A model generated the notes under the pieces. That model searched no databases. It was not told the DNA's origin and saw only the letters and a list, made by a program, of their open reading frames with translations. 64,000 nt of DNA, taken from positions 52,068 to 116,067 of the forward strand of contig CAWBFS010000023.1 of assembly GCA_963788085.1 (NCBI GenBank), in the 5' to 3' direction. This DNA is from AP-15 sp963788085 (lineage in GTDB: Bacteria; Pseudomonadota; Alphaproteobacteria; ATCC43930; CGMCC-115725). The position numbers and the translations under genes are program-made. How positions within the stretch are numbered: the first letter of the stretch is position 1; each line of letters begins with the position of its first letter. Below, in pieces: positions 9,500-19,414 of this stretch.

Positions 9500-10931
9500 C
9501 ACCGCGCCAGCTATCGTTCTGAACGATATCAGCAAGGTCTATCGCTTGTACGATAGCCCGTCGGAGCAGGCACTCGATGTCTTTGGACTGTCGCGTCTGC
9601 GGTTCTGGCGCAAGCCAAAATATCATGAGCGAGCGGCGCTGGAGGACGTATCTCTGGTTGTTCGGCGCGGCGAACGCATCGGCGTCATCGGCCGAAACGG
9701 CGCCGGCAAGACGACTTTACTGAAACTGATCACCGGTAATTTTGCGCCGACGCGCGGCACCGTCGTTGTCAACGGCAGCGTCCAGGCATTGATCAATCTC
9801 GGTCTCGGTTTTCACCCGGAGTTCACCGGATACGAGAACATCCGCGCCTCGCTGGTCTACAACGGCTTGACCGAGACCGAACTCGACGCCGCAATTGCCG
9901 ATATCGTAGATTTTGTAGAACTCGACGAATATCTGCACCAGCCGATCAAGACCTATTCGCTGGGCATGCAATCCCGGTTGTATTTCGCTACGGCAACGGC
10001 GATCAGGCCGGACATTCTGATTATCGACGAGGTGCTGGGGGCCGGCGACGCCTACTTCTCGGCGAAGTCTGCCGACCGGATGAGAAGGTTGACTTCGTCG
10101 GGGTCGACATTGCTATTGGTCTCGCACTCGATGACGCAGATCCTGCAGTTTTGTGACGAGGCGATCTGGATCGAGAACGGACGGGTGATGCTGCGCGATG
10201 CGGCGCTCACGGTCATCAATGCCTACGAGAAATTCATCAGCGAACTCGAGCGGGCCAAGAAGGTCTCCTCAGTCACGGCCGCGGTGGGCCAACGCAATTG
10301 GCTGACCGAGAAGATGCTCAGCGAGCTTGTCCAGGAAGTGCGCGTAGCCAAGGCCCGGGTCAGCGAAGAGCACGAATTCGACGGCGGCGTATCCCGATGG
10401 GAAAATGCGCCGGGGCCGCGCATTGTCGGGTTCGAGATATTGGATGCCGATGAGCGCCCAACCGCCAATCTCAATACCGGGGATCCGGTGAGCTTTGTTG
10501 TGGAGCTCGAGGCCGAGGAGCCCGCGATCTATCCCTGCACGATTTGCATTCTGACCTATACGATGGACGGCAAGTGGCTCACCCGCCATCTGAGCACCGA
10601 ATACCAACTCGATTTCATTCGGCATGCGCGATACCGGATGACGTTGCGTTACGATCGGCTGATGCTCGGAAACGGCGAGTACCTATTGTCGGTCGCAACA
10701 TACAAGGTGCTCGACCTCGACGATCTTTCGACCGCGGAGTTCTACGAGATCCTCGCCCGAAGCTACCGGATCCAGGTGCGCGATGCAGATCCCGCCGACG
10801 CGACGCTGTTTCATCATCCCGGCATCTGGGATTTGCGCACGACCGGCTCACGTCGCGACGATGGCAGTTCGCTGGTAGCGTTCGGCAAAGGGGACGTAAT
10901 CTCGGCCGAAGCCGCGGGGTCTGGGGCATAA
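9492..10931 (+). CDS. wzt: Polysaccharide ABC exporter ATPase with C-terminal sugar-binding domain (Wzt type)
   Basis: 479 residues, intact. The N-terminal ATPase has GRNGAGKTT (Walker A, about residues 67-75), YSLGMQSR (signature) and ILIIDEVLGAGD (Walker B). After about residue 300 comes a beta-rich domain (APGPRIVGFEILDADERP, SFVVELEAEE) matching the Wzt carbohydrate-binding domain. In characterised systems this domain recognises the capped non-reducing end of the chain. The exported polymer therefore probably carries a terminal modification, and two methyltransferase genes follow directly. The start is ATG 9492, overlapping the wzm stop. Confidence 0.92.
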   Translation: MPDTAPAIVLNDISKVYRLYDSPSEQALDVFGLSRLRFWRKPKYHERAALEDVSLVVRRGERIGVIGRNGAGKTTLLKLITGNFAPTRGTVVVNGSVQALINLGLGFHPEFTGYENIRASLVYNGLTETELDAAIADIVDFVELDEYLHQPIKTYSLGMQSRLYFATATAIRPDILIIDEVLGAGDAYFSAKSADRMRRLTSSGSTLLLVSHSMTQILQFCDEAIWIENGRVMLRDAALTVINAYEKFISELERAKKVSSVTAAVGQRNWLTEKMLSELVQEVRVAKARVSEEHEFDGGVSRWENAPGPRIVGFEILDADERPTANLNTGDPVSFVVELEAEEPAIYPCTICILTYTMDGKWLTRHLSTEYQLDFIRHARYRMTLRYDRLMLGNGEYLLSVATYKVLDLDDLSTAEFYEILARSYRIQVRDADPADATLFHHPGIWDLRTTGSRRDDGSSLVAFGKGDVISAEAAGSGA

Positions 10932-10999
10932 ATCAACTGCGGGGCTGGGTTCGCTGACCGTTATCCGCTCCCAGCGAAGCTGAACCCCATCGTGCGACC

Positions 11000-11916
11000 A
11001 TGCTCGTCTGCCCCGCCTGCGCCAGCCCGCTTTCGCCCAGTCTAATGTGCATCGCCTGTGATTGGCGCGGGGAATACCGCGACGGGTTGCCGGTGCTGTT
11101 GCGGGAAATCGACCTGTTGTGACGAGGTCACGCGCTCATACACCGAAAACTACGATCGGATCGCCCGTGACGACCTCGACGCCAAGGTCATGGACGAGCG
11201 CTATATCGAGAACCTCGCCACCAACTTTTGCGAGGCGGTCGATCTCGTCCCCGGTGCCGAGGTCTGCGATGTCGGGTCCGGCAAGGGCTATCTCGTCAGG
11301 AAACTTTTGGCGCGGGGGGCCGGAAGCGTCACCGCGGTGGACATATCGCTTGCCCTATCTGATCCGCATGGTCGGACAACCGGGCGTCTCGCCAGTCATG
11401 GCTAACGCCGAGGCGCTACCTTTCGCCGCTCATTTCGATGTCATCGTCGCTACCGACGTACTGGAACACGTCCTCAACGTCGGGTCGTTTCTTTACTCAT
11501 TGAACCGAGCGCTGCGCTCGGGCGGGCGCCTCTATGTGCGCGTGCCCTATCGGGAAAACCTGCTTTCCTACTCGCCGCACCTTGGCTGCCCTTACCGGTT
11601 TGTGCATTTGCGCACCTATGACCGGGCGCTGCTGCGGCAAGCTCTCGAGGAAGCCGGGTTCGTCGTGGACCGGCTATGGCACGATGGCTACTTGCCGGGC
11701 ATAGCTCGCCCGATCTGGGGCCGCGGGCGGCTGCGGCAACGGCTCTACCGCTGGTTCGAAAACCGCTTGTCCAGCGACGGCCGCCGGCCAGGCGACGCGA
11801 CATTGCGGCCGCATGGATTGCGTCCGATCTTTCTTCGGCCGACCGTGGTCATCGCCGCGGCTCGCAAGTTCAAGAGTCTAGTGCCGCTAGCCGGCGGGGG
11901 CTTCGGATATGCATGA
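11000..11916 (+). CDS. SAM-dependent methyltransferase with N-terminal zinc ribbon, two frame breaks
   Basis: The first 20 residues carry CPAC and CIAC pairs, a zinc-ribbon like those in front of some methyltransferases. A class I methyltransferase follows with EVCDVGSGKGYLVRKLL (motif I), TAVDIS and VIVATDVLEHVLN, then a late domain RVPYRENLLSY. Frame breaks are near 11113 and 11355; the second restores DISLPYLIRMVG. The start is ATG 11000. The TGA at 11914-11916 overlaps an ATG at 11913. Placed right after Wzt, it may cap the polysaccharide; its substrate cannot be read from sequence. Confidence 0.75.
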
Positions 11917-11959
11917 AACGCATTATAGATCGAATACAGGATAGGAGTTCGCTTGCGCC

Positions 11960-12287
11960 ATGTCCGAGCTTCTGCCGGGGGTGCCGGTACTGCATCCTAG
12001 ACTGCGCAACAGCGCCCGTAATCTGGTCCTGTTGTCCGGTCCGGATCTCCGGCAATGGCTCTATGACATCGGCCAGCGGCTCGACGATCTGGGGCATCGC
12101 GCCGGCGAGCTTCGGAGTGCAGATCGACGGATTGCGAGCGGAGTTTAACGGTGTTCGAAGCGACTTTGCGCAGCGGCTACGCCAGACCGAGTCTGGACTG
12201 GATGCGATCAGTGCGAGGCTCGACGACTTAGCCGCACGGCTCAGCGGCCTCGGCTGTCCTCTGCGCGGTGATTATTACGCAGCATAA
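11960..12287 (+). CDS. Small coiled-coil protein, one frame break
   Basis: About 108 residues, not recognised. The first half reads SGPDLRQWLYDIGQRLDDLG. After a frame break near 12105 the second half is a regular coiled coil: GLRAEFNGVRSDFAQRL, GLDAISARLDDLAARLSGLG. There is no signal peptide or membrane segment. The start is ATG 11960; an alternative ATG at 11913, overlapping the methyltransferase stop, would add about 15 residues through another shift. Coupling to a methyltransferase after Wzt recalls chain-length rulers built from coiled coils. That role is only a suggestion. Confidence 0.5.
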
Positions 12288-12334
12288 AGACCGGCCGGAC
12301 TCCGATCGAGTATTGGACCCGTCACAATGTTACC

Positions 12335-13144
12335 GTGCACCATCCTTTTACTTCTGCCGAAGACTCACTAAATCAGTTGCAATTTCGAAATCAACAATAC
12401 CCCGGGTATATTGATTTACTGCCGGTGAGCGGCAAGGACGGCATGGCGGTTTTGGACTATGGCTGCGGTCCAGGGCACGACCTGATCGGGTTTGCGCATT
12501 ACTCGCGCCCGAAACGGCTCGTAGGCGTTGATATCTCGCCCAGCTCTCTGGCCGAGGCGGAGGAGCGGCTCAAGCTGCATCATGTCCAAGCGGAGCTCGT
12601 TCGCGTAGATCATGGCGCCTATAATCTGCCGTTCGATGCAGCGTCCTTTGATTATATCCATTGTTCTGGGGTACTGATGTGCATCGAGGAGCCGGCTCGC
12701 CTGCTCCGCGAGTTTGCTCGGTTGCTGACGCCCGGCGGCGAGTTGCGCCTGATGGTCTACAATTATGACTCGATCTGGCTCCATCTGTATGTGGCTTATG
12801 TAGTACAGATCGAGAATGGCCTTTATTCCGATCTAGCTCCCAGAGTGGCTTTTACGCGTACGACCGATGGCGAGGACTGTCCGGTAAACGCGGTCTGGCG
12901 GCCCGAGGAGATGCTGGCGCTCGGCCGGGAAACGGGATTCCAGCCGGAATTTTTGGGTTCCGCAGTCTCGCTCTGGGAACTGCACCTGTTGCCGCGCCGG
13001 CATATTGCCTGTCTCCAACCCGCGCTTCCTCGCGAAAGCCGCACTTTTCTGATGGGCCTGCGCATCGATGCACAAGGTCACCCCTGGCACGGCGAACACC
13101 GCGCCGGCATCGACGGCTGCTTTCGGTTCGTGCGCTCGAACTGA
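12335..13144 (+). CDS. SAM-dependent methyltransferase (class I)
   Basis: 269 residues, intact. It has motif I VLDYGCGPGHDLIGFA, the acidic motif II end LVGVDISPSSL, and FDYIHCSGVLMCIEEP with the following LLTPGGELRLMVYNYD, typical of methyltransferase type 11. The start used is GTG 12335. A C-terminal extension of about 70 residues (PRESRTFLMGLRIDA) is not recognised. It is the second methyltransferase after wzt and may methylate a sugar or the chain end. Confidence 0.75.
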   Translation: MHHPFTSAEDSLNQLQFRNQQYPGYIDLLPVSGKDGMAVLDYGCGPGHDLIGFAHYSRPKRLVGVDISPSSLAEAEERLKLHHVQAELVRVDHGAYNLPFDAASFDYIHCSGVLMCIEEPARLLREFARLLTPGGELRLMVYNYDSIWLHLYVAYVVQIENGLYSDLAPRVAFTRTTDGEDCPVNAVWRPEEMLALGRETGFQPEFLGSAVSLWELHLLPRRHIACLQPALPRESRTFLMGLRIDAQGHPWHGEHRAGIDGCFRFVRSN

Positions 13145-13204
13145 CGGCGCGACAGGCTATACGATCACAGCCAGAGTATTCGAATTTCCTCGAATTGGCG
13201 ATAC

Positions 13205-14578
13205 ATGAAAATTCTGATTGTGCACGATGTTGACCTAACGAAAGGGCTGCGGCGCTCTACTTTCAATCATTCGTTCTGCCTGCCGAAATATGTCCGAAAT
13301 CACGAGTTTATATTGCATCACTTTTCCCATCCGATTACAGAACAGATCCGCTCTCGTGATATAGACGCGATCATCCTGGATACGACATTTCTCTGCTATC
13401 GGTGGTTACGACCACGTTCAGACTATCAGAAAATTCGAGAGAAATATAGATTTATTGCTGATCTACCCGCTGTTAAATTTGCCTTCCCTCAGGACGATTA
13501 CGATCATTCGGCTATCTTGGACGAGTGGCTTGACGCATGGCGGGTACAGACCATTTTCTCCCCGTTAGCGAATTTCCAGGAGATCCTTTACCCGAGATTC
13601 GGCGAAAAAGGGGAGATCTTGTCGTGCTTTTGCGGGTATGTGGACGACGTAGATCTGCTAATGCTGGAGGACTATCGACGCCCGTTTGAGGAGCGAACGA
13701 TCGATGTCGGTTATAGAGCGCGGGAACTGCCTCCTCTTTTTGGTCAGCTTGGCCGTCTGAAATCGGAGATCGGCCGCCGGTTTGTCCAACATGCAGGTGA
13801 TCGGCACGGATTGAGGTTCGACATTTCAACTCGCCCGCAGGACGCGCTGTACGGCGCAGACTGGATAAGGTTCCTCGGCAACTGCCGCTTCTTTCTCGGG
13901 AGCCCGAGCGGGAGCAGCTTGCTCGACCCTCACGGAGCGATAAAGGATACCTATCTAGCCTATAATGCTGAGCATCCGGGTGCAAGCTTCGCGGAAGTCG
14001 AAGCCGCATGTTTCCCTGGTCAGGACAATAATTACAGGATGGCTGCGCTTGGACCGCGTAATTTCGAGGCTGCGGCTGCCCGGGTCTGCCAGATATTGAT
14101 AGAGGATCCATGCTGGGCCCCGATGGAGCCGGATGTTCATTATATTTCACTGCAGCCGGATTTTTGCAACATCGACCAGGTATTGAAACGTATCCACGAC
14201 CGGAACGCCGCCCAATCGATGATCGACGCTTGTTACGACCTGCTGATCAGGTCTGGCGAATACTCGTACCGCCGTTTTTCCGAACAAATCATGGATCAAA
14301 TCAATCGAAAGGTGGATCACCCACTTCGCCGGGAACCGATAAATCTCGTTAGTTCGCGGGCGCTTATCGCTCGCGAGCAGCAGATTATCCACGATATTTA
14401 CCAAAAGCAGATTGGGCAGCTTGCGCGAGCGGCAACAAGCCGCGGAGGCTCAACTCGCCGCAGAGCGGCGACCGAGGAGCTCAACTCGCCGCAGAGCGGC
14501 AAGCCGCGGAGGCACAACTCGCCGCAGAGCGGCAAGCCGCGGAGGCACAACTCGCCACTTTGCGGCAAGAAATGGTAA
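13205..14578 (+). CDS. Glycosyltransferase-like protein leading into a coiled-coil repeat
   Basis: 457 residues as read, starting MKILIVHDVDLTKG at ATG 13205. The fold is Rossmann-like and akin to GT-B glycosyltransferases, with a C-terminal block (FLGNCRFFLGSPSGSSLLD) that has a counterpart in the gene at 29294. The frame is disrupted after about 14415. The in-frame tail is an out-of-phase reading of a 33-bp repeat that in the proper phases encodes AAEAQLAAERQ units. Correcting those shifts would fuse this protein to the next glycosyltransferase. The gene is visibly lower in GC than its neighbours, suggesting acquisition by transfer. The specific function is unknown. Confidence 0.6.
   Translation: MKILIVHDVDLTKGLRRSTFNHSFCLPKYVRNHEFILHHFSHPITEQIRSRDIDAIILDTTFLCYRWLRPRSDYQKIREKYRFIADLPAVKFAFPQDDYDHSAILDEWLDAWRVQTIFSPLANFQEILYPRFGEKGEILSCFCGYVDDVDLLMLEDYRRPFEERTIDVGYRARELPPLFGQLGRLKSEIGRRFVQHAGDRHGLRFDISTRPQDALYGADWIRFLGNCRFFLGSPSGSSLLDPHGAIKDTYLAYNAEHPGASFAEVEAACFPGQDNNYRMAALGPRNFEAAAARVCQILIEDPCWAPMEPDVHYISLQPDFCNIDQVLKRIHDRNAAQSMIDACYDLLIRSGEYSYRRFSEQIMDQINRKVDHPLRREPINLVSSRALIAREQQIIHDIYQKQIGQLARAATSRGGSTRRRAATEELNSPQSGKPRRHNSPQSGKPRRHNSPLCGKKW
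14436..14565 (+). repeat. Four 33-bp tandem repeats encoding a coiled coil
   Basis: Units run 14436-14468 (33 nt), 14469-14499 (31 nt), 14500-14532 (33 nt) and 14533-14565 (33 nt, diverged at its end). In the correct frame each codes AAEAQLAAERQ, an 11-residue (hendecad) coiled-coil unit. The second unit lacks two bases, and this causes the frame change. Because 33 is a multiple of three, full-unit gain or loss would keep the frame and change only the coil length. Confidence 0.85.
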
Positions 14579-16067
14579 ATCGCATCACGAGGATCACCGC
14601 CGAACTCAGTACGGTTCGACACGAATACGTATTGCGGCGCGGGCGGATTGGTGCGTTGCGCGAACTACTGCGGATCAACGACTTTATAGATATGGACGGA
14701 AGCCCGAAACAGGGCAGTCGTCTAACGCCGTTTGCCCGGCTCTATTTCAGTCAGCGCGGCGGCTTGGTTGCGGCTGCGCTGCGGCAGGTGCATGCCCTTC
14801 GTGCAAAGAACCGGATCGCAGAGCATGTCCCGACAAACCCGTCCATCAGAAAGGAGATTGTTCCCCATAGTGTCACAATGCTGGTGCCCGATAACCGCAT
14901 CGACAGGCGGGTTCTGCTCAGCGGCCGCTCGCTGTTTCAGGCAGGGTGGCAGGTCACGATTATCTCGGCGCCTTATCCCGAGCCTATTGATAACGACCAA
15001 TTGGATTTCCCAGAACTTTCTATAATTCGGGTAGACACGACGCGGTCGATCAGGATACCAAGCATGCTTTGCCAAAGAACCGGATTCACCATGGCAATTG
15101 GGAACGCGTTTACTTCTATCACCACCAATTTTTGGCCGCCGCTCTGCAGCATCCGTCGGCGGTGTACGTGGCCCATGACCTGCCGGTTCTCGCCGCCGCC
15201 GCAATAGCCGCGGTCGAGATCGGAGCATCGCTGGTGTACGACGCCCATGAGCTCTATCCCGAACAATTTCATTTTAGCGCTAGGCAGAAGGCCCTCTTCA
15301 GCAATGCTGAAGCGGCACTGGTCAAACATGCTGATCTGGTGACGACCATCAATGGGTCGATAGCGGCGGAGATGGCTGCGCGCTACGACATCGTCTCTCC
15401 CGAACTCATCCTCAACGCACCGGCAGTTCCCGCGTTGCCTCGAGAGGGCGATCCGTTGCGGGAGGATCTCCAGATCCCGCATGACAAACAAATCCTGCTG
15501 TACCAGGGGTCGCTGTCACTCAACCGCAATCTCGAAGGTTTGATCGCGGCCATGGCGCAAGTCGCGAGTGACGACATCGTCTTGGTGATGATGGGCCCGG
15601 GCACCGATGTGAGTTGCAAGCTCAAGCGCATCGCGAGTTCGGACGGTACGCTGGGGAAGCGCATCTTTTTTCGCGACGCGGTGCCGCAGACAGAACTGCT
15701 CCATTACACCGGCGGGGCCGAGGTCGGGATCATTCCCTACCAGTCGATCGACCTGAATTCGCGTTATTGTACACCAAACAAGCTGTTCGACTTCATCGTT
15801 GCGGGTCTGCCGATCCTCGCCAATGACCTGCCCGAGCTGCGTAAATTTGTCCATGAAAACGGGTTCGGCCAGGTCCACCCGCTAGACGGGCCCGCCGAGA
15901 TGGCACGAGGAATTGAGGTAATGTTCGCTTCGGATCTAGAAGGTTACCGGCAGCGTTTGGCAGCGCGTCGGCATGAATTCGTATGGGACGTGCAAGGCGA
16001 AAAGCTGGTCTCGCTTTACCGTTCGCTGACCGTGCAACCCGAGGAAAACATCGCGGTAGCGGCCTAG
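14560..16067 (+). CDS. GT4-family glycosyltransferase with N-terminal coiled coil, one frame break
   Basis: A GT-B glycosyltransferase. The first about 60 residues continue the coiled coil (RITRITAELSTVRHEYVLRR). The catalytic part starts at SVTMLVPDNRIDRRVLL, goes through VAHDLPVLAAAA and LVYDAHELYPEQ, then shows the GT4 C-terminal block ILLYQGSLSLNRNLEGLI and PNKLFDFIVAGLPILANDLPE. A frame break lies near 15035; here one base seems missing. It probably begins upstream, fused to the gene at 13205. If treated alone, TTG 14560 or ATG 14572 would be the start. Its stop is two bases before asnB. Confidence 0.8.
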
Positions 16068-16069
16068 CG

Positions 16070-18046
16070 ATGTGCGCTATTGCTGGCATAATCTGGTCCG
16101 ACCCAAAGAGGCCTGCGGCGCTCGGCGAAGTCGATCGAATGTGCAGGATGCTCTATCATCGCGGACCGGACGATGGTGGAGTCTATGTCGATGGCGCTGT
16201 TGCATTGGGACACAGACGACTGTCAATTATAGACTTGTCGATGGGCGGGCATCAGCCGATGGTGTCGAACGATGGCTCATTGATCATTGTCTACAATGGG
16301 GAGATCTATAATTTCCCCGAGCTGAGACGCGAGCTCGAAGACGCCGGCCGCGTTTTCCGGTCGGACAGCGACACCGAAGTCATTTTGCACGCCTACGATC
16401 ATTGGGGCGAGGCTTGCGTCAGCCATTTTAATGGCATGTGGGCCTTCGCGCTGTTCGATCGCCGCAAGCGCGAAATTTTGCTCTCGCGTGACAGGTTCGG
16501 CATCAAACCGCTTTATTACTATCACGATAGCGAGGTTTTCGCGTTTGCTTCCGAGATCAAAGGCTTGCTGGCCGCATTCCCGCGCCTGCGGCAAGTCAAC
16601 CATGCGATTGTTTATCACTTTCTGCCCTCGGGCGCGCTCGACGACGGCAGCGAGACCTTTTTCAATAACGTCTACTCGCTGCCGGCAGCAACGAACATTC
16701 GGCTGGACATCAGCAATTTCACAATCCAAACGGACATTTTCTGGTCGCTGGACCGAGATGCGTTTCGCTCGCGTTGGTGTCTCGGCGATCCGGTCGAGAC
16801 GATGCGCCACCTGCTGCGCTCGTCGGTTGCAGCCCACATGCGCTCTGACGTGCCAGTTGGCACGTGTCTTTCGGGTGGGCTCAATTCGAGCAGCCTGGTC
16901 GCCACGATGCAGACCTTGCGAGACTGCCCGGTCTACACGTTTTCGGGCCTGTACCCCGACCGCGGCTGCGATGAATCCTTTTGGGTCGAGGCGGTGGAGC
17001 ACCACACGCGGTGCCGCGGCAACCATATTCGCCCGCAGCCCGATGGCGATCTGTTGGCTGATCTTCAGTCGATTACCTGGCACCAGGACGAGCCGACTGC
17101 GGGACCGGGTCTCTACACCCAGTTTCACGTCATGAAGCGGGCCCGGGCAGACGTCAAGGTCATCCTCGACGGGCAGGGCGGCGACGAGCTGTTCGCCGGT
17201 TATCTCCCCTATCTGGCATTGCGGGCGAATGATCTTCTGGCGGGTTCGGGCCGGACCCGCCTTTCCGGCTACTTGCTTTGCGCCAGCATAGCGCTGCACG
17301 CCGGGCTTGCGGCATTGTCAGGGATTGCGGAATCGGCGCTGCTGAGCAGAGCCGTCGGCGCGATGAAGCAGGCCCGGGCGGTTTGGAGCCGGATCAGAGT
17401 TCCCGAGGCGGAGCCGCCCTTCTTCCATCCAGGTCTCGCCGCACGCTCTGCAGACGGCCGGCCAGTGATCGGGGCCCGCGACAAACAGTACCCGGACACT
17501 CTGAGCGACACACTCTACTGGCACCTCGTGCAGCAGTCGATCCCGGCCCTCTTGCACTACGAAGACCGCAACTCCATGGCCTTCTCGATCGAAGCGCGGG
17601 TCCCCTATCTCGACCATCGCATCGTCGAATTCGCACTCGGTCTCGATCCGGCATACAAGATCCGCAATAGCTGGACAAAATGGGTGTTGCGCAAGGCGGC
17701 GGAGCCGGTCCTGCCCGACTGTGTCACCTGGCGCCGCAGCAAGCTCGGCTATCCGACGCCCTTTGCCCGCTGGCTGCGCCAGATGCCCAACAGCGCCCAG
17801 CTTTCCGATGTACTGTTCTCGCGCTCATTCATCGAGCGCGAGCTGATGGAGCGGCGATCCCTGGAGTTCTACTGGAAGCAGCATCAGACGGGGGCCGCCG
17901 ATCGCAGCTGGCTGATCTATCGCTGCGTCACTCTCGAGCTCTGGCACCGGCAGTTCATCGACGAGCTCGCGCCGTATTCGGCAGTGCCGATGCCGAGCTC
18001 GGTTCAGCCAGTCACGATCACCGGTCCGCAACTAGCTTGCGCCTGA
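16070..18046 (+). CDS. Asparagine-synthetase-like glutamine amidotransferase 1
   Basis: 658 residues, intact. The N-terminal class II glutaminase domain begins MCAIAG (Cys2 nucleophile after Met removal), with LYHRGPDDGG, RLSIIDLS and YNGEIYNFPELR. The C-terminal synthetase domain has VILDGQGGDELFAGY and IEARVPYLDHR. The pyrophosphatase loop reads SGGLNSS, where SGGLDSS is canonical. The asparagine is encoded by a clean AAT. Within a polysaccharide locus such enzymes are thought to amidate a uronic acid using glutamine rather than make free asparagine. GCGGTAGCGG lies just before the start (16053-16062). Confidence 0.88.
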   Translation: MCAIAGIIWSDPKRPAALGEVDRMCRMLYHRGPDDGGVYVDGAVALGHRRLSIIDLSMGGHQPMVSNDGSLIIVYNGEIYNFPELRRELEDAGRVFRSDSDTEVILHAYDHWGEACVSHFNGMWAFALFDRRKREILLSRDRFGIKPLYYYHDSEVFAFASEIKGLLAAFPRLRQVNHAIVYHFLPSGALDDGSETFFNNVYSLPAATNIRLDISNFTIQTDIFWSLDRDAFRSRWCLGDPVETMRHLLRSSVAAHMRSDVPVGTCLSGGLNSSSLVATMQTLRDCPVYTFSGLYPDRGCDESFWVEAVEHHTRCRGNHIRPQPDGDLLADLQSITWHQDEPTAGPGLYTQFHVMKRARADVKVILDGQGGDELFAGYLPYLALRANDLLAGSGRTRLSGYLLCASIALHAGLAALSGIAESALLSRAVGAMKQARAVWSRIRVPEAEPPFFHPGLAARSADGRPVIGARDKQYPDTLSDTLYWHLVQQSIPALLHYEDRNSMAFSIEARVPYLDHRIVEFALGLDPAYKIRNSWTKWVLRKAAEPVLPDCVTWRRSKLGYPTPFARWLRQMPNSAQLSDVLFSRSFIERELMERRSLEFYWKQHQTGAADRSWLIYRCVTLELWHRQFIDELAPYSAVPMPSSVQPVTITGPQLACA

Positions 18047-18062
18047 TCCCGGGACGAGCACG

Positions 18063-19395
18063 ATGAGCGTGTGCCCGAAGATCGCGATCTTCAACCTGAA
18101 CATGACCCATCGCGATCCGCGCGTGTTGCGAATTTCCTCTACATTGCGTGCGCGCGGACCTGTCGTCGCCGTCTTCGAGATGCAGCAGAACGGCATGCCG
18201 GCACAGGAGGTCATCAATGGGGTGACGATTTACCGGGTGCCGATCCCGCAATCTTACACGGATGTAGACATGGCCGAGTTCGGTCGGGTGTGCCCGGCCG
18301 CGGCGCGGGTCATCGCCGAAGCGCATCCATGCGTCTATGGCGATGGCCGAAAACCCCACCGGGGAGGTCTTCAGCGCGCGTTGGATTGGGTCGCACGCCC
18401 CAGGCGGATTGCACCGGCATCAGACGCCGATGACCAACGGCCGGATTGGTGCGATGTAGCGCCGATCCGGTCGATCATGCTGGTCAATTTGGCGATTTTT
18501 AAAGCAGCCGAAGAATACGCGCCCGATATCGTCCATTGCAACGACCTCGACACCCTACTGATCGGCTACATGTTCAAAACAAAATACGGCAGTAGATTGA
18601 TATTCGATGCGCACGAAATTTATCCGGAACAGTTGCCGCCGCCGATGCGCTCGCAGATTTGGCATGATTTCTATACCAATCTGGAGAGACGCTTGATCAA
18701 CGAAGCGGACGGGCAGCTGACGGTTTGCGAGCTCTCTGGGTCGGTATTTCAAGTCGTTTTATAATGCGAACGGGTTTGTAACGGTTCGCAACCTGCCGTC
18801 CAGAGCGCAGCTGTCCGGAGAGCGGATCCGGGCTGACCGGCGCGAGCGGCCGCAATTCCTTTATCACGGCTCCTATTTTGCCTATCGCGGGCTGGAGGAG
18901 ATCATCCGGGCTTCCCGTTTGATCGACGGCGCAGATTTCGTGTTCCGCGGCATCGGCAGCCACGGCGAAGTGTTGAAACGGTTGAGTATCGAGCTCGGCG
19001 TCGAGGACCGGATCGCCTTTGCCGATCCGGTCGGCGTCGACGAGCTCGTCAGTTCCGCCGCGGAGAGCGACATCGGGCTCAATCCATTCATCCCGGTGTG
19101 CAAGAACACCGAATATGCTTTGCCCAACAAATTCTTCGAGTATTTGATGGCCGGGCTCGCCTGCGCCAGTTCCGACCTCGTGGAGATCCGAGACCACACG
19201 ACGCGATACGATGTCGGCATCCTGTTCGAGAGCTTGGAACCAGAGGCGATTGCCGCCCAATTGAACGAGCTGGTGGCGAGGCCCGATTTGGTAGCGCATT
19301 ACCGGGCCAACGCGCTCGCCGCCGCGCGGGACGAGCTGCATTGGGAAAACGAGGAAAACAAGCTCACCGATTTCTATGCACCCTTCCTGTCCTAG
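18063..19395 (+). CDS. GT4-family glycosyltransferase, one frame break
   Basis: About 443 residues with a GT-B fold. The N-terminal domain has IAIFNLNMTHRDPRVLR, DIVHCNDLDTLLIG and IFDAHEIYPEQLPPPMR. After a frame break near 18740 (restoring LGRYFKSFYNANGF) the C-terminal donor domain follows: FLYHGSYFAYRGLEEII, FVFRGIGSHG and LPNKFFEYLMAGLACASSDL. The DAHELYPEQ-type motif is shared with the glycosyltransferase at 14560, so the two are probably related. The start is ATG 18063. Confidence 0.82.
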
Positions 19396-19414
19396 CCGGC
19401 CCTTTGACATCGGG

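Noticed and set aside
14436..14565. Possible CRISPR array
   Set aside because: The 33-bp units are contiguous with no unique spacers and encode a regular coiled coil in frame; there are no cas genes.
16053..16062. A second ops-like GCGGTAGCGG before the first amidotransferase gene
   Set aside because: It lies in coding sequence of the preceding gene, has no adjacent hairpin, and the heptamer is expected by chance in GC-rich DNA.
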